The notes under the pieces: generated by a model
Databases searched by the model: none
What the model saw: only the letters and a program-made list of their open reading frames with translations
What the model was told of the DNA's origin: nothing
Source of the DNA: a bacterium
Lineage (GTDB): Bacteria > Bacillota > Clostridia > Lachnospirales > Lachnospiraceae
NCBI GenBank assembly: GCA_004562765.1
Contig: SFRL01000029.1
Coordinates: 1-39,598, forward strand
Reading direction: 5' to 3'
DNA length: 39,598 nucleotides
Shown here: one piece after another, positions 8,840-16,848 of the stretch
Layout: every line of letters starts with the position of its first letter
Numbering within the stretch: position 1 is the first letter of the stretch
Position numbers and translations under genes: made by a program

Positions 8840-10630
8840 ATGAAAAAACAGAATTTTTTGAAAAGACTTGTTTGTCTCATGCTGGCGGTTATGCTGATCC
8901 TGAGCGGTTCATCGGTCACGGCTTTTGCGGCAGACGACGTGATGATGGCATATGATGCGATCAGCAAAGCCTTCGCCAAATTTACGCCGAGTGACAGCAC
9001 AACGGAACAGGATGTATTGGATTATGCCAAGAAAGCGCTGCCCTCCGGCAGTACGGTGACACTGGAGATCAAGGATTTTAAAAATACTCCGGCACCCGAA
9101 AAGGAGGCAGGTGGAAATACCACCTATGGAGTCGTCGAGGCAAATATCATCATAGGTAAGGCGATCACATTTAATGTAAGAAAACTGATTCCAAAGGCAA
9201 AGGCTTCCGATGAGAAGAAACTCACGGAAGACTGGGAGGCAATGTCCCATGCGATGCATCAGGTGAAGGTTTCCAACAAGAAGACGGAGGAAGAGCTGCT
9301 GAAAGCAGCGCTTTCCGCATCAAAGAATGGCACTACCGCCAAGTGGACGAAATTTATCAAGGTGGATGCGACCTATGAGAAAAAGGGAGACATCACCGGT
9401 TATATGACCATGACATTAGGCGGTAAGAGCAAAGAGCTTCGCTTCCATGAAGAGATCCCGATGCTGCAGCGAAAACGGCCATCCAAGAAGCAGTGTGATG
9501 TGGCGAGTAAAGATTGGGAAATTCTGCGGCAGACTAATATTGAGCGCTTTAAGGAAGGGCTTTCTCTGCTGACGATGGTTCAGCCGCTTCAGGGAGTGAC
9601 TTGTATACGCGCCGAGGAACTGAATAAACAGCCGTCGTTGAAGCATACCAGGCCGGATGGAACCAGTTTCCGTACAGCGGTTCCTGCGTCCTTTGTGAAT
9701 GCGGGATTGGGCGAGAACATATATAACTGTAAAACAAATAAATTCAGTGCCACAGCAGCGGTGGTTGGATGGATGAACAGTAAGCCTCATCGGGCAAATA
9801 TCCTGCGTAAGGACTATGATTATATTGGTATCACCAGCTATGAAACACAGTCGGTTCAGATCTTCGCGATCTCAAAGTATCCGATCACTTCCTATACGAC
9901 CAGTGCCGGCAAGAAGACCTTTAAGAGTGTTGAGGAAATGGAAGGGGAGTATCTGATCTGTAAGGACAGCTCCGGATTAAAATCTTATCTTCCACTTGAC
10001 ACTTCCTACATGACAAAGGTAAAAGACGGATATACCCTGAAGCTGAATTCGAAAAAGACGATCAAGCTGACGATCAAGGGCAGTTCGACAGGTACATCGA
10101 CAGGAACATCAACAACGAGCAAATTTACAGATGTGGAGTCCAAGGATGCAAAGGCTGTAGACTGGGTGGTAAAGAAGAAGATCATGACCGGAATCAACAG
10201 CACGAAATTCTCGCCGAAGGCATCCTGCACCCGGGCAGATGTATTTACCTATCTGTATAAGGCAAACGGTTCGCCGACACCACAGTCGAAAAACTGGTTC
10301 GCAGATGTGAAATCAACAGATACCTTCTATAAACCGGCATTGTGGGCACAGGAGAAGGGTCTTGTGGACTGGGGTATGCTGTACCCGAATGATGTATGCT
10401 TAAAGAGCTATGCCCTGTACTATGTATGGATGAGTGTCGGAGCACCGGAACCGACACAGAAGACAACCTTTACGGATTTTAACGACGGGGTATTCTATGC
10501 AAAGGCAGTTGCCTGGGCAGAGGAGAAGGGCATCATCAAAAATACAGGGGATAACAAATTCAACGGAGACAGCGCGGTATGTACCCGTGCCGATATCGCA
10601 AATTTCCTGTATGGTGCTTATAATAAATAA
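8840..10630 (+). CDS. Secreted CAP-domain protein with three SLH repeats
   Basis: The 596-residue product has a signal peptide (MKKQNFLKRLVCLMLAVM, cleavage near AFA). Residues 35-200 contain an unassigned region with two similar blocks. Residues 225-345 are a CAP/SCP domain with HTRPDG, GENIYN and WMNSKPHRANIL, including the His and Glu positions that line the CAP cavity. After a Thr/Ser/Gly linker (410-425), three SLH repeats occupy 430-596 (FTDVESKDAKAVDW, WFADVKSTDTFYKPALW, FTDFNDGVFYAKAVAW). This architecture predicts attachment to the wall through SLH. The ATG follows AGGAGG, with the same leader pattern as the gene at 7319. It ends the secreted cassette. Confidence 0.87.
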   Translation: MKKQNFLKRLVCLMLAVMLILSGSSVTAFAADDVMMAYDAISKAFAKFTPSDSTTEQDVLDYAKKALPSGSTVTLEIKDFKNTPAPEKEAGGNTTYGVVEANIIIGKAITFNVRKLIPKAKASDEKKLTEDWEAMSHAMHQVKVSNKKTEEELLKAALSASKNGTTAKWTKFIKVDATYEKKGDITGYMTMTLGGKSKELRFHEEIPMLQRKRPSKKQCDVASKDWEILRQTNIERFKEGLSLLTMVQPLQGVTCIRAEELNKQPSLKHTRPDGTSFRTAVPASFVNAGLGENIYNCKTNKFSATAAVVGWMNSKPHRANILRKDYDYIGITSYETQSVQIFAISKYPITSYTTSAGKKTFKSVEEMEGEYLICKDSSGLKSYLPLDTSYMTKVKDGYTLKLNSKKTIKLTIKGSSTGTSTGTSTTSKFTDVESKDAKAVDWVVKKKIMTGINSTKFSPKASCTRADVFTYLYKANGSPTPQSKNWFADVKSTDTFYKPALWAQEKGLVDWGMLYPNDVCLKSYALYYVWMSVGAPEPTQKTTFTDFNDGVFYAKAVAWAEEKGIIKNTGDNKFNGDSAVCTRADIANFLYGAYNK

Positions 10631-10675
10631 AAAATGACTCGTACACACTTGTATGGATCGCTGCTGAACGATTCA

Positions 10676-10704
10676 TTGTAATTTAACCGAAAATCCGCTA
10701 TACT
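10676..10704 (+). promoter_or_regulatory. Promoter of the molybdenum operon
   Basis: TTGTAA (10676-10681) and TATACT (10699-10704) are spaced by 17 bases. The -10 box lies within the ascending arm of the terminator at 10691-10735, so transcription would begin in the hairpin loop near 10711. Confidence 0.65.
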
Positions 10705-10735
10705 AGGGAAAAGACCTTGGTATAGCGGATTTTTT
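10691..10735 (+). terminator. Terminator of the CAP/SLH gene
   Basis: AAATCCGCTATAC (10691-10703) pairs perfectly with GTATAGCGGATTT (10720-10732) around a 16-base loop, followed by TTT. It closes the secreted cassette. Confidence 0.85.
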
Positions 10736-10774
10736 ACGATCCGGATGCAGGCGCGAAGAGAAAGGGGTATGGAT

Positions 10775-11794
10775 GTGAAGCTGGTAAAGACGACGGAAGC
10801 AGTGGGACAGGTTTTGTGCCACGATATGACACAGATCATCCGGGGGGTTACGAAAGATGCCAGATTCCGCAAAGGACATATCGTGACAGAGGAAGACATA
10901 CCGGTCCTTTTATCCATGGGAAAAGAGCATCTGTATGTGTGGGAAAAAAACGAGCACATGCTCCATGAGGATGAGGCGGTGGAGTATTTAAGAGAGATCT
11001 GCTCGGGCAGAAATACCTCCTCCAATGCGCCAAAGGAAGGAAAGATCGAATTGCGGGCGGAATGTGACGGGATGCTTAAGGTCAATGTGGAAAAGCTGCT
11101 GGCGGTCAATTCCCTCGGCAATATGATGATCGCCACAAGACGTTCTTATATTCCGGTGAAAAAAGGTGAGAAGCTGGCAGCGACCAGGATCATCCCATTG
11201 GTCATCGAAAGGGAGAAGATGGAGGAAGCCAAACGATGTGCAGGCGAGGAACCCATCGTAGAGGTTGTGCCCTACAAGCTGAAAACGGCAGGACTGATCA
11301 CTACCGGAAATGAAGTATTAAAGGGGATCATAGAGGATACCTTTTCGGATGTGGTCATAGACAAGCTGAAGCAGTATGGCGTTGAGGTGAAAGCGCATGT
11401 TTATTCCGGCGATGATGCGGCAAAGATCACGGAGACGATCCTGGAAATGAAGCAGAAAGGGTTGGACATGATCCTCTGTACAGGAGGCATGAGTGTAGAT
11501 CCTGATGACAGAACACCGGGCGCGATCAAGGCCTCCGGGGTGGATATCGTCACCTATGGAGCGCCGGTTCTTCCGGGTGCGATGTTTTTGCTGGGGTATT
11601 TTGAAGACGGGACTCCGGTCATGGGATTGCCGGGCTGCGTGATGTATGCAGATACGACTGTTTTTGATATTGTACTGCCGAGGATCGTCACCGGTACGAG
11701 GATCAAAGCGCAGGATCTGTCTGTACTCGGTCATGGAGGACTCTGCGTTGGCTGTCAGGAGTGCAGATATCCAAACTGCTCATTCGGGAGCTGA
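10775..11794 (+). CDS. MoeA-like molybdopterin-binding protein with Cys-rich tail
   Basis: The protein has about 339 residues. I prefer the GTG at 10775 because AAAGGGG lies seven bases upstream; ATGs at 10769 and 10745 are in frame. The N-terminal half resembles MoeA-type domains (DMTQIIRGVTKDARFRKG). The C-terminal half is a MoCF-type molybdopterin-binding fold with AGLITTGNEV and ILCTGGMSVDPDD, where the TGG loop binds molybdopterin. The tail GHGGLCVGCQECRYPNC carries four Cys in a metal-binding arrangement not found in classical MoeA. It is the first gene of the Moco operon and probably serves late cofactor assembly; molybdate insertion is inference. Confidence 0.8.
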   Translation: MKLVKTTEAVGQVLCHDMTQIIRGVTKDARFRKGHIVTEEDIPVLLSMGKEHLYVWEKNEHMLHEDEAVEYLREICSGRNTSSNAPKEGKIELRAECDGMLKVNVEKLLAVNSLGNMMIATRRSYIPVKKGEKLAATRIIPLVIEREKMEEAKRCAGEEPIVEVVPYKLKTAGLITTGNEVLKGIIEDTFSDVVIDKLKQYGVEVKAHVYSGDDAAKITETILEMKQKGLDMILCTGGMSVDPDDRTPGAIKASGVDIVTYGAPVLPGAMFLLGYFEDGTPVMGLPGCVMYADTTVFDIVLPRIVTGTRIKAQDLSVLGHGGLCVGCQECRYPNCSFGS

Positions 11795-11810
11795 AACGGG
11801 GGAAAGAATA

Positions 11811-12296
11811 GTGTCGGAACTGAATCATTTTGATGAACATGGAAATGCGGTCATGGTGGATGTGTCGGATAAAAGTGTCACAGACAGGATCGCCGTTGCC
11901 GGTGGCAAGATTCGGGTCAATGCGGATGTCATGGATGCGATCGTTCATGGAACGGCAAAAAAGGGAGATGTTCTGGGAGTTGCGCGTGTGGCAGGCATTA
12001 TGGGTACAAAGCAGACGCCAAACCTGATCCCGCTGTGCCATCCCCTATGTCTGGACAAGAGTACGATCGATTTCCATATATATGAAAAAGAGCTTACCAT
12101 CGAGGCGGTCTGTACGGTAAAAGTCTCAGGAAAGACCGGAGTGGAGATGGAGGCTCTGACGGGAGTGAGTACGGCATTGCTGACCATTTATGATATGTGT
12201 AAGGCAATGGATCGGAGTATGGAGATCTTCGACATACACCTGATGCACAAGGAGGGAGGCAGGTCCGGTGCTGGATGCGCAGAACAGAAGCATTGA
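11811..12296 (+). CDS. moaC: Cyclic pyranopterin monophosphate synthase MoaC
   Basis: MoaC converts the 3',8-cyclo-GTP made by MoaA into cyclic pyranopterin monophosphate, the first stable Moco intermediate. The 161-residue product matches the family length and carries the conserved MVDVSDK start, the KGDVLGVARVAGIMGTKQT block, LIPLCHPL and GVEMEALTGVSTALLTIYDMCKA. The start is the GTG at 11811 after GGGGGAAAG; longer in-frame extensions to 11646 overlap the previous gene and are rejected. It begins 16 bases after the MoeA-like gene, and its end overlaps the moaA start by 29 bases, which points to translational coupling. Confidence 0.95.
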   Translation: MSELNHFDEHGNAVMVDVSDKSVTDRIAVAGGKIRVNADVMDAIVHGTAKKGDVLGVARVAGIMGTKQTPNLIPLCHPLCLDKSTIDFHIYEKELTIEAVCTVKVSGKTGVEMEALTGVSTALLTIYDMCKAMDRSMEIFDIHLMHKEGGRSGAGCAEQKH

Positions 12297-13245
12297 TTAT
12301 ATCCGCATCTCAGTCACTGATCGCTGCAATCTGCGCTGCGTGTACTGCATGCCGGAAGAGGGCGTCCACAGCCTGCCGCACGAGGAGATCTTAAGCTACG
12401 AGGAGATTCGGCGGCTGTGCGGGATCTTTTCTGCACTGGACATCCGAAAGGTGAAGCTGACGGGCGGGGAGCCGTTGACCCGGAAAGGCATTGCGGAGCT
12501 GGTGCGGATGCTGAAGGTGGATTGCGGAATGGAGAGCGTCACGCTGACCACCAATGGGATCCTGTTGACAGAACAGCTGGCGGAGCTGGTCCGGGCCGGC
12601 GTCGATGGGGTGAATATCAGCCTTGATACGCTGGATCGGGATTGTTTCAGGAAGATCACTCGCAGAGACGAGCTGGAGCAAGTGCTGGCGGGAATCCGTT
12701 TTGCACTGACATTTCCGGAGCTGAACGTGAAGATCAACTGCGTTCCCGTGGCACAGCATGTGGATGATGCCCTTGCCATCGCAGGACTGGCAAAAGACCA
12801 AAGGCTGAATGTGCGCTTTATCGAGATGATGCCCATCGGTCTCGGGAAACAGTCGGAGGGAATCAGGGAAGCGGATCTGATCCAAAGGCTGGAGTGCGCA
12901 TATGGAAAAATGACACCCTGTGGACAACCCCCTGGAAACGGACCTGCGCATTATTATCATGTTCAGGGATTTCAGGGGAACATTGGTTTTATCAGTGCCA
13001 TATCCCATAAATTCTGCAGTGAATGCAACCGGATCCGGCTGACTGCGGATGGATATTTAAAGACCTGTCTTCAATATGAAGCGGATGTTGATCTGAAGAA
13101 AATGCTGCGGAGCGGAGCGGATGACGGGCAGCTGTTGCAGAGTATCCGGGAAGCGATCACGGACAAGCCGCAAGGTCATCATTTTACGGAGGAAGTCGGA
13201 GAAACGAAGCCGGAGCAGCATTATATGTCGCAGATCGGAGGTTGA
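12268..13245 (+). CDS. moaA: GTP 3',8-cyclase MoaA (radical SAM)
   Basis: MoaA is the radical SAM enzyme that cyclises GTP in the first step of molybdenum cofactor synthesis. The N-terminal cluster motif is CNLRCVYC (CxxxCxxC), followed by LTGGEPL for SAM binding. The C-terminal second [4Fe-4S] site is visible as CSECNRIRLTADGYLKTC, which gives the three Cys that ligate GTP. The protein ends in the GlyGly tail typical of MoaA (SQIGG). Its length of 325 residues is normal. The start is a GTG at 12268 behind AAGGAGG, within the end of moaC. Confidence 0.96.
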   Translation: MLDAQNRSIDYIRISVTDRCNLRCVYCMPEEGVHSLPHEEILSYEEIRRLCGIFSALDIRKVKLTGGEPLTRKGIAELVRMLKVDCGMESVTLTTNGILLTEQLAELVRAGVDGVNISLDTLDRDCFRKITRRDELEQVLAGIRFALTFPELNVKINCVPVAQHVDDALAIAGLAKDQRLNVRFIEMMPIGLGKQSEGIREADLIQRLECAYGKMTPCGQPPGNGPAHYYHVQGFQGNIGFISAISHKFCSECNRIRLTADGYLKTCLQYEADVDLKKMLRSGADDGQLLQSIREAITDKPQGHHFTEEVGETKPEQHYMSQIGG

Positions 13246-13246
13246 C

Positions 13247-13702
13247 ATGGGAAAGGTGATCGCTGTATGCATCAGCGAAAAGCGAGGTTTTCAGAAAACG
13301 AATATACATACAGCCAGACTGATCGAGGACTGGGGGATCGAGAGGGATGCCCATGCGGGAAAATGGCACAGACAGGTGTCTCTGTTATCCTATGAGAAGA
13401 TCCGGGAATTTAATGACCGGGGGGCAGATGTCAGTGACGGGGCATTCGGAGAGAATCTGGTGATCAGCGGACTGGATCTTGCTACCTTGCCGGTGGGAAC
13501 ACGGTTCCGGTGTAATGACGCGGTACTGGAGCTGACACAGGTTGGAAAAGAATGTCATCATGGCTGCGAGATCTTTCAGAAAATGGGAGAGTGTATCATG
13601 CCAAAAAACGGCGTTTTTACGAGAGTTCTGCATGGTGGAACGGTCTCGGAGGGAGACTGCTTTGACATCATTGAGGAAGGAGAAATATCATGTATCGTGT
13701 AG
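13247..13702 (+). CDS. MOSC-domain protein
   Basis: This 151-residue protein is a standalone MOSC domain, the sulfur-carrier module also found at the C-terminus of Moco sulfurase. It shows GIERDAHAG near residue 30, GAFGENLVISGLDL near 65-78 and QVGKECHHGC, where the conserved Cys of MOSC domains lies. The ATG at 13247 sits one base after the moaA stop, behind GGAGGTTGAC; upstream in-frame codons within moaA are rejected. Its place between moaA and mogA suggests a role in maturing or trafficking of Moco; the exact reaction is unknown. Confidence 0.88.
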   Translation: MGKVIAVCISEKRGFQKTNIHTARLIEDWGIERDAHAGKWHRQVSLLSYEKIREFNDRGADVSDGAFGENLVISGLDLATLPVGTRFRCNDAVLELTQVGKECHHGCEIFQKMGECIMPKNGVFTRVLHGGTVSEGDCFDIIEEGEISCIV

Positions 13703-14181
13703 CAGTCATCACATTGAGCGACACCGCATCAAAGGGAGAGAGGATCGACGAGAGTGGTAAGGTGATCGCGGAGATTGCCGAAAATAACGGCTTCGAAGCA
13801 GTATTTACAACGATCCTTCCGGATGACGAAGATGCGTTGACGCAGCTTCTCTGTAAGCTGTGCGATGAAGACCGGGCCGATCTGATCCTGACTACCGGAG
13901 GCACGGGTTTTTCAAAGAGAGATCATACACCGGAAGCGACGTTAAAAGCTATTGAGCGCAATGCCAACGGAATCTCGGAAGCGATGAGATACCGTTCCCT
14001 GCAGATCACGCCGCGAGGGATGCTCTCACGGGGTGTATCCGGGATCCGCAAGGAGGCGTTGATCGTAAATCTGCCGGGCAGCCCGAAAGCGGTACGGGAG
14101 TGCCTGGAGTATATCATAGATCCGTTAAGACACGGGTTGGATATTTTAAAAGGAACCGCTCATAATTGTGCTGAAACGTGA
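13690..14181 (+). CDS. mogA: Molybdopterin adenylyltransferase (MogA/MoaB family)
   Basis: The 163-residue protein has the family start YRVAVITLSD and the substrate-binding loop LILTTGGTGFSKRDHTPEAT, followed by SRGVSGIRKEALIVNLPGSPKA, all typical of MogA/MoaB. These enzymes adenylate molybdopterin before metal insertion. Choosing between MogA and MoaB needs a tree. Its ATG overlaps the end of the MOSC gene by 13 bases, and AAGGAG lies seven to eight bases upstream. This supports translation as a block with its neighbours. Confidence 0.92.
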   Translation: MYRVAVITLSDTASKGERIDESGKVIAEIAENNGFEAVFTTILPDDEDALTQLLCKLCDEDRADLILTTGGTGFSKRDHTPEATLKAIERNANGISEAMRYRSLQITPRGMLSRGVSGIRKEALIVNLPGSPKAVRECLEYIIDPLRHGLDILKGTAHNCAET

Positions 14182-14193
14182 CAGAGGAGAAAA

Positions 14194-15024
14194 ATGAGAG
14201 AGATCTGGAAAATCAGTGCAGTGATATTGGTGATGTCCGCAGCATTGGGTCTGGTGGCATGCGGATCATCAGGGACCGGGCAGGAAGCTCCGCAGGAGGC
14301 AGATGTTGAGGCGGAAACGGAAGCAGTCGGCGGTACTTTGACACTCGCGGCAGCAGCCAGTCTGGAAAAAGTATTTACGGAGGAGTTGATCCCGATGTTC
14401 AACGAGCAGTATCCCGATGTGGTGATCGAGGGAAGCTACGACAGCTCCGGAAAATTACAGACACAGATCGAGGAGGGTGCACCGGTTGACGTTTTCTTTT
14501 CGGCAGCTACGAAACAGATGACAACTTTAAGTGAAGAGGGCATGATCGCAGATGACACGATGGTCGAACTGCTGGAAAATAAAATTGTCATGATCGTTCC
14601 GGCAGGAAACGAGGAACGCTTTTCTGGCTTTGAGGAGATCGTAAATGCGGATATGATCGCCATCGGTGATCCGGAAAGTGTTCCGGCGGGGCAGTATGCG
14701 AAAGAGGCTCTGACAAACCTCGGACTCTGGGATCAGGTAGAGGGCAGATTAAGCGTTGGAACGAATGTGACAGAAGTGTTGAACTGGGTGGCGGCATCCA
14801 GTGCCGAGGTGGGTATTGTGTACGCGACAGACGCGGCATCCATCGCAGATCAGGTCAGTGTGATTGCGGAGGCACCGGAGGGGAGCTGTCAGAAAGTCAT
14901 CTATCCGGCAGCAATGCTGTCAGGATCGCAGAACCCGGAGGCATCACAGGCATTTCTGGACTTTCTTCAGACAGAGGAAGCTGCCAAAGTATTCGAAGCA
15001 GCCGGTTTTACAATGAATCATTAA
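14194..15024 (+). CDS. modA: Molybdate ABC transporter substrate-binding lipoprotein ModA
   Basis: The 276-residue product carries a lipoprotein signal peptide with the lipobox LVAC at about residues 20-23, so it should be tethered to the outer face of the membrane. An acidic linker (QEAPQEADVEAETEA) precedes the binding fold. The fold begins LTLAAAASLEKVF and includes YDSSGKLQTQIEEGAPVDVFFSA, the segments that contact molybdate or tungstate in ModA. Selectivity between Mo and W cannot be read here. The ATG follows GAGGAG, and the gene is followed by modB after 29 bases. Confidence 0.94.
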   Translation: MREIWKISAVILVMSAALGLVACGSSGTGQEAPQEADVEAETEAVGGTLTLAAAASLEKVFTEELIPMFNEQYPDVVIEGSYDSSGKLQTQIEEGAPVDVFFSAATKQMTTLSEEGMIADDTMVELLENKIVMIVPAGNEERFSGFEEIVNADMIAIGDPESVPAGQYAKEALTNLGLWDQVEGRLSVGTNVTEVLNWVAASSAEVGIVYATDAASIADQVSVIAEAPEGSCQKVIYPAAMLSGSQNPEASQAFLDFLQTEEAAKVFEAAGFTMNH

Positions 15025-15053
15025 CAGGCCGACAGATACAGGAGGTACTTGCA

Positions 15054-15713
15054 ATGGACTGGAGTCCGGTTCTGATATCCTTAAAAACAGCAACAATCTC
15101 CATGATCTTTACATTTATCCTCGGATTGTGGGCTGCCCGTATCGTGGTCAGTTTGCATTCCGAGCGGGTGAAAGCGTGGATCGATGGAATTTTGACACTT
15201 CCGCTGGTTCTCCCACCGACTGTGGCGGGATTTTTTTTGTTATACATCTTCGGCTCAAAAAGACCTGTGGGTATGTTTTTAGAGCGGGTATTTTCCTGTA
15301 AGATCGTGTTTACATGGAAAGCAACGGTGATCGCCGCGGTAGTGATCGCCTTTCCGCTCATGTACCGCTCCGCAAGGGGGGCGATCGAGCAGGTAAACCG
15401 GAACCTGATCTATGCAGGGCGGACATTTGGAATGAGTGAGCGGGCGATCTTTTGGAAGATCGTGATCCCGCAGGCCAGACCGGGCATTGTCTCCGGCGGT
15501 GTGCTGGCGTTCACCAGAGGCATGGGAGAATTCGGGGCAACGGCGATGCTTGCCGGAAATATTGCGGGCAGGACCAGAACGCTTCCTCTGGCGATCTATT
15601 CCGAAGTGGCAGCAGGAGACATGGAGACGGCGGGAACATATGTAGCCGTGATCGTCGCTGTATCCCTGCTCATTGTGGCAGGCATAAATCTGAAAGGACG
15701 GAAATGTGTATGA
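15054..15713 (+). CDS. modB: Molybdate ABC transporter permease ModB
   Basis: This 219-residue integral membrane protein has about five hydrophobic segments and the permease EAA loop GRTFGMSERAIFWKIVIPQARPGI, which contacts the ATPase ModC. The LPLVLPPTVAGFFLLY stretch is characteristic of ModB/CysTW permeases. The start has AGGAGGT eight bases upstream. Its last codons overlap the modC start by a few bases, supporting coupled translation. Confidence 0.95.
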   Translation: MDWSPVLISLKTATISMIFTFILGLWAARIVVSLHSERVKAWIDGILTLPLVLPPTVAGFFLLYIFGSKRPVGMFLERVFSCKIVFTWKATVIAAVVIAFPLMYRSARGAIEQVNRNLIYAGRTFGMSERAIFWKIVIPQARPGIVSGGVLAFTRGMGEFGATAMLAGNIAGRTRTLPLAIYSEVAAGDMETAGTYVAVIVAVSLLIVAGINLKGRKCV

Positions 15714-16777
15714 GCCTGACGGTGGCGATAGAAAAACAGTTGAAGGATATGGTATTGAACGTGTCTTTTGGCACCGACAGTCCGGATGGCATTACTGGTA
15801 TTCTGGGGGCATCCGGGTGCGGAAAGAGCATGACCTTAAAGTGTATCGCCGGGATCGAGACACCGGACCGGGGGCGCATTGTCTTAAACGGCAGGGTGTT
15901 GTTTGATTCGGAAAAGAAGATCAATGTCCGGGTACAGGAGCGCCGGGTGGGCTATCTGTTTCAGGATTATGCGCTTTTTCCGGATATGACAGTAGAGCAG
16001 AATATCATAACGGCGATCCATTATTCAAATCTGAGCAAAGGTCAAAAGCTTCCGAAGGAGGAAGAAGAAAAAAGAGCAGAGTCTTACATGAGGCTGGTTC
16101 ATATTGAAGATATCAAAAACAGTTATCCGGGAAAATTATCCGGCGGTCAGCAGCAGCGGGCGGCTCTGGCACGCATTCTTGCGTCGGAACCGGAGGTGCT
16201 GATGCTGGATGAACCTTTTTCTGCGCTGGACACGTTTCTGAGGGAACGTCTGCAGTTAGAGCTGCTGGAGCTTCTGGGAGGTTACGACAAGGACATCCTG
16301 ATGGTTACCCACAGCAGGGATGAGATCTACCGTTTCTGCAGCAACATGCTCATATTGGAGAACGGCGTACAGACCGGCTATGGCAGGACGGTTGATATTT
16401 TCCGAAATCCCGGTACGGTGGCCGCCGCAAGGCTGACGGGCTGTAAGAATATTGTTCCGGTACAGGTGAAAGACGCACATCACATGTTTCTTCCCCGCTG
16501 GGATGCGCATCTGGCAGTGAAGGGAGATATACCGGAGGGAACCACACATATCGGGATCCGGGCACATGATCTGCGCAGACCGGAGCATGCGGGGGCAGAG
16601 AATCTTGTGGCGTGCAGAAACGGGCGGATCCTGGATGACCCGTTTGAGCTGGTGGTTGTTTTTGAAGGAGATATCTGGTGGAAGGTATCGAAAGAGATAT
16701 GGGAAAAAGAGTATCAAAAAACGCTGCCTGCACAACTCTTTCTTCCGGAGGACAGTATTTTATATCTCAGAGGTTAA
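15710..16777 (+). CDS. modC: Molybdate ABC transporter ATPase ModC
   Basis: The 355-residue protein is the cytoplasmic ATPase of the importer. Walker A is GASGCGKS, the Q-loop region reads YLFQDYALF, the signature is LSGGQQQRAALAR, Walker B is VLMLDEPFSALD, and the switch His is in VTHSRDE. Residues after about 235 form a C-terminal TOBE/MOP-like region (IGIRAHDLRRPE) that may sense molybdate. I start at ATG 15710, with AAAGGA 11 bases upstream; ATG 15704 is also possible and would add two residues. A much longer in-frame extension to 15452 lies inside modB and is rejected. It is the last gene of the operon. Confidence 0.95.
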   Translation: MSLTVAIEKQLKDMVLNVSFGTDSPDGITGILGASGCGKSMTLKCIAGIETPDRGRIVLNGRVLFDSEKKINVRVQERRVGYLFQDYALFPDMTVEQNIITAIHYSNLSKGQKLPKEEEEKRAESYMRLVHIEDIKNSYPGKLSGGQQQRAALARILASEPEVLMLDEPFSALDTFLRERLQLELLELLGGYDKDILMVTHSRDEIYRFCSNMLILENGVQTGYGRTVDIFRNPGTVAAARLTGCKNIVPVQVKDAHHMFLPRWDAHLAVKGDIPEGTTHIGIRAHDLRRPEHAGAENLVACRNGRILDDPFELVVVFEGDIWWKVSKEIWEKEYQKTLPAQLFLPEDSILYLRG

Positions 16778-16798
16778 AGCTCTGAAAGACAAAAAAAG

Positions 16799-16842
16799 GT
16801 TCCGAAACCATTGAGCCTTCAATGATCCCGGAACACTTTTTT
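16799..16842. terminator. Bidirectional terminator between modC and the MerR-like gene
   Basis: GTTCCG (16799-16804) pairs with CGGAAC (16829-16834), with an inner CATTG/CAATG stem. A T run follows on the plus side and an A run precedes it, so it can serve both converging genes. Confidence 0.8.
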
Positions 16843-16848
16843 GTTCAT

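Noticed and set aside
10631..10774. Moco riboswitch before the molybdenum operon
   Set aside because: The gap is too short, is filled by a terminator and promoter, and shows no conserved riboswitch core.
11646..11810. Extended moaC start
   Set aside because: The extra codons lie inside the MoeA-like gene and do not resemble MoaC; GTG 11811 has a ribosome site and gives the family N-terminus.
15452..15709. Long N-terminal extension of ModC
   Set aside because: It lies inside modB in another frame and has no similarity to ABC ATPases.
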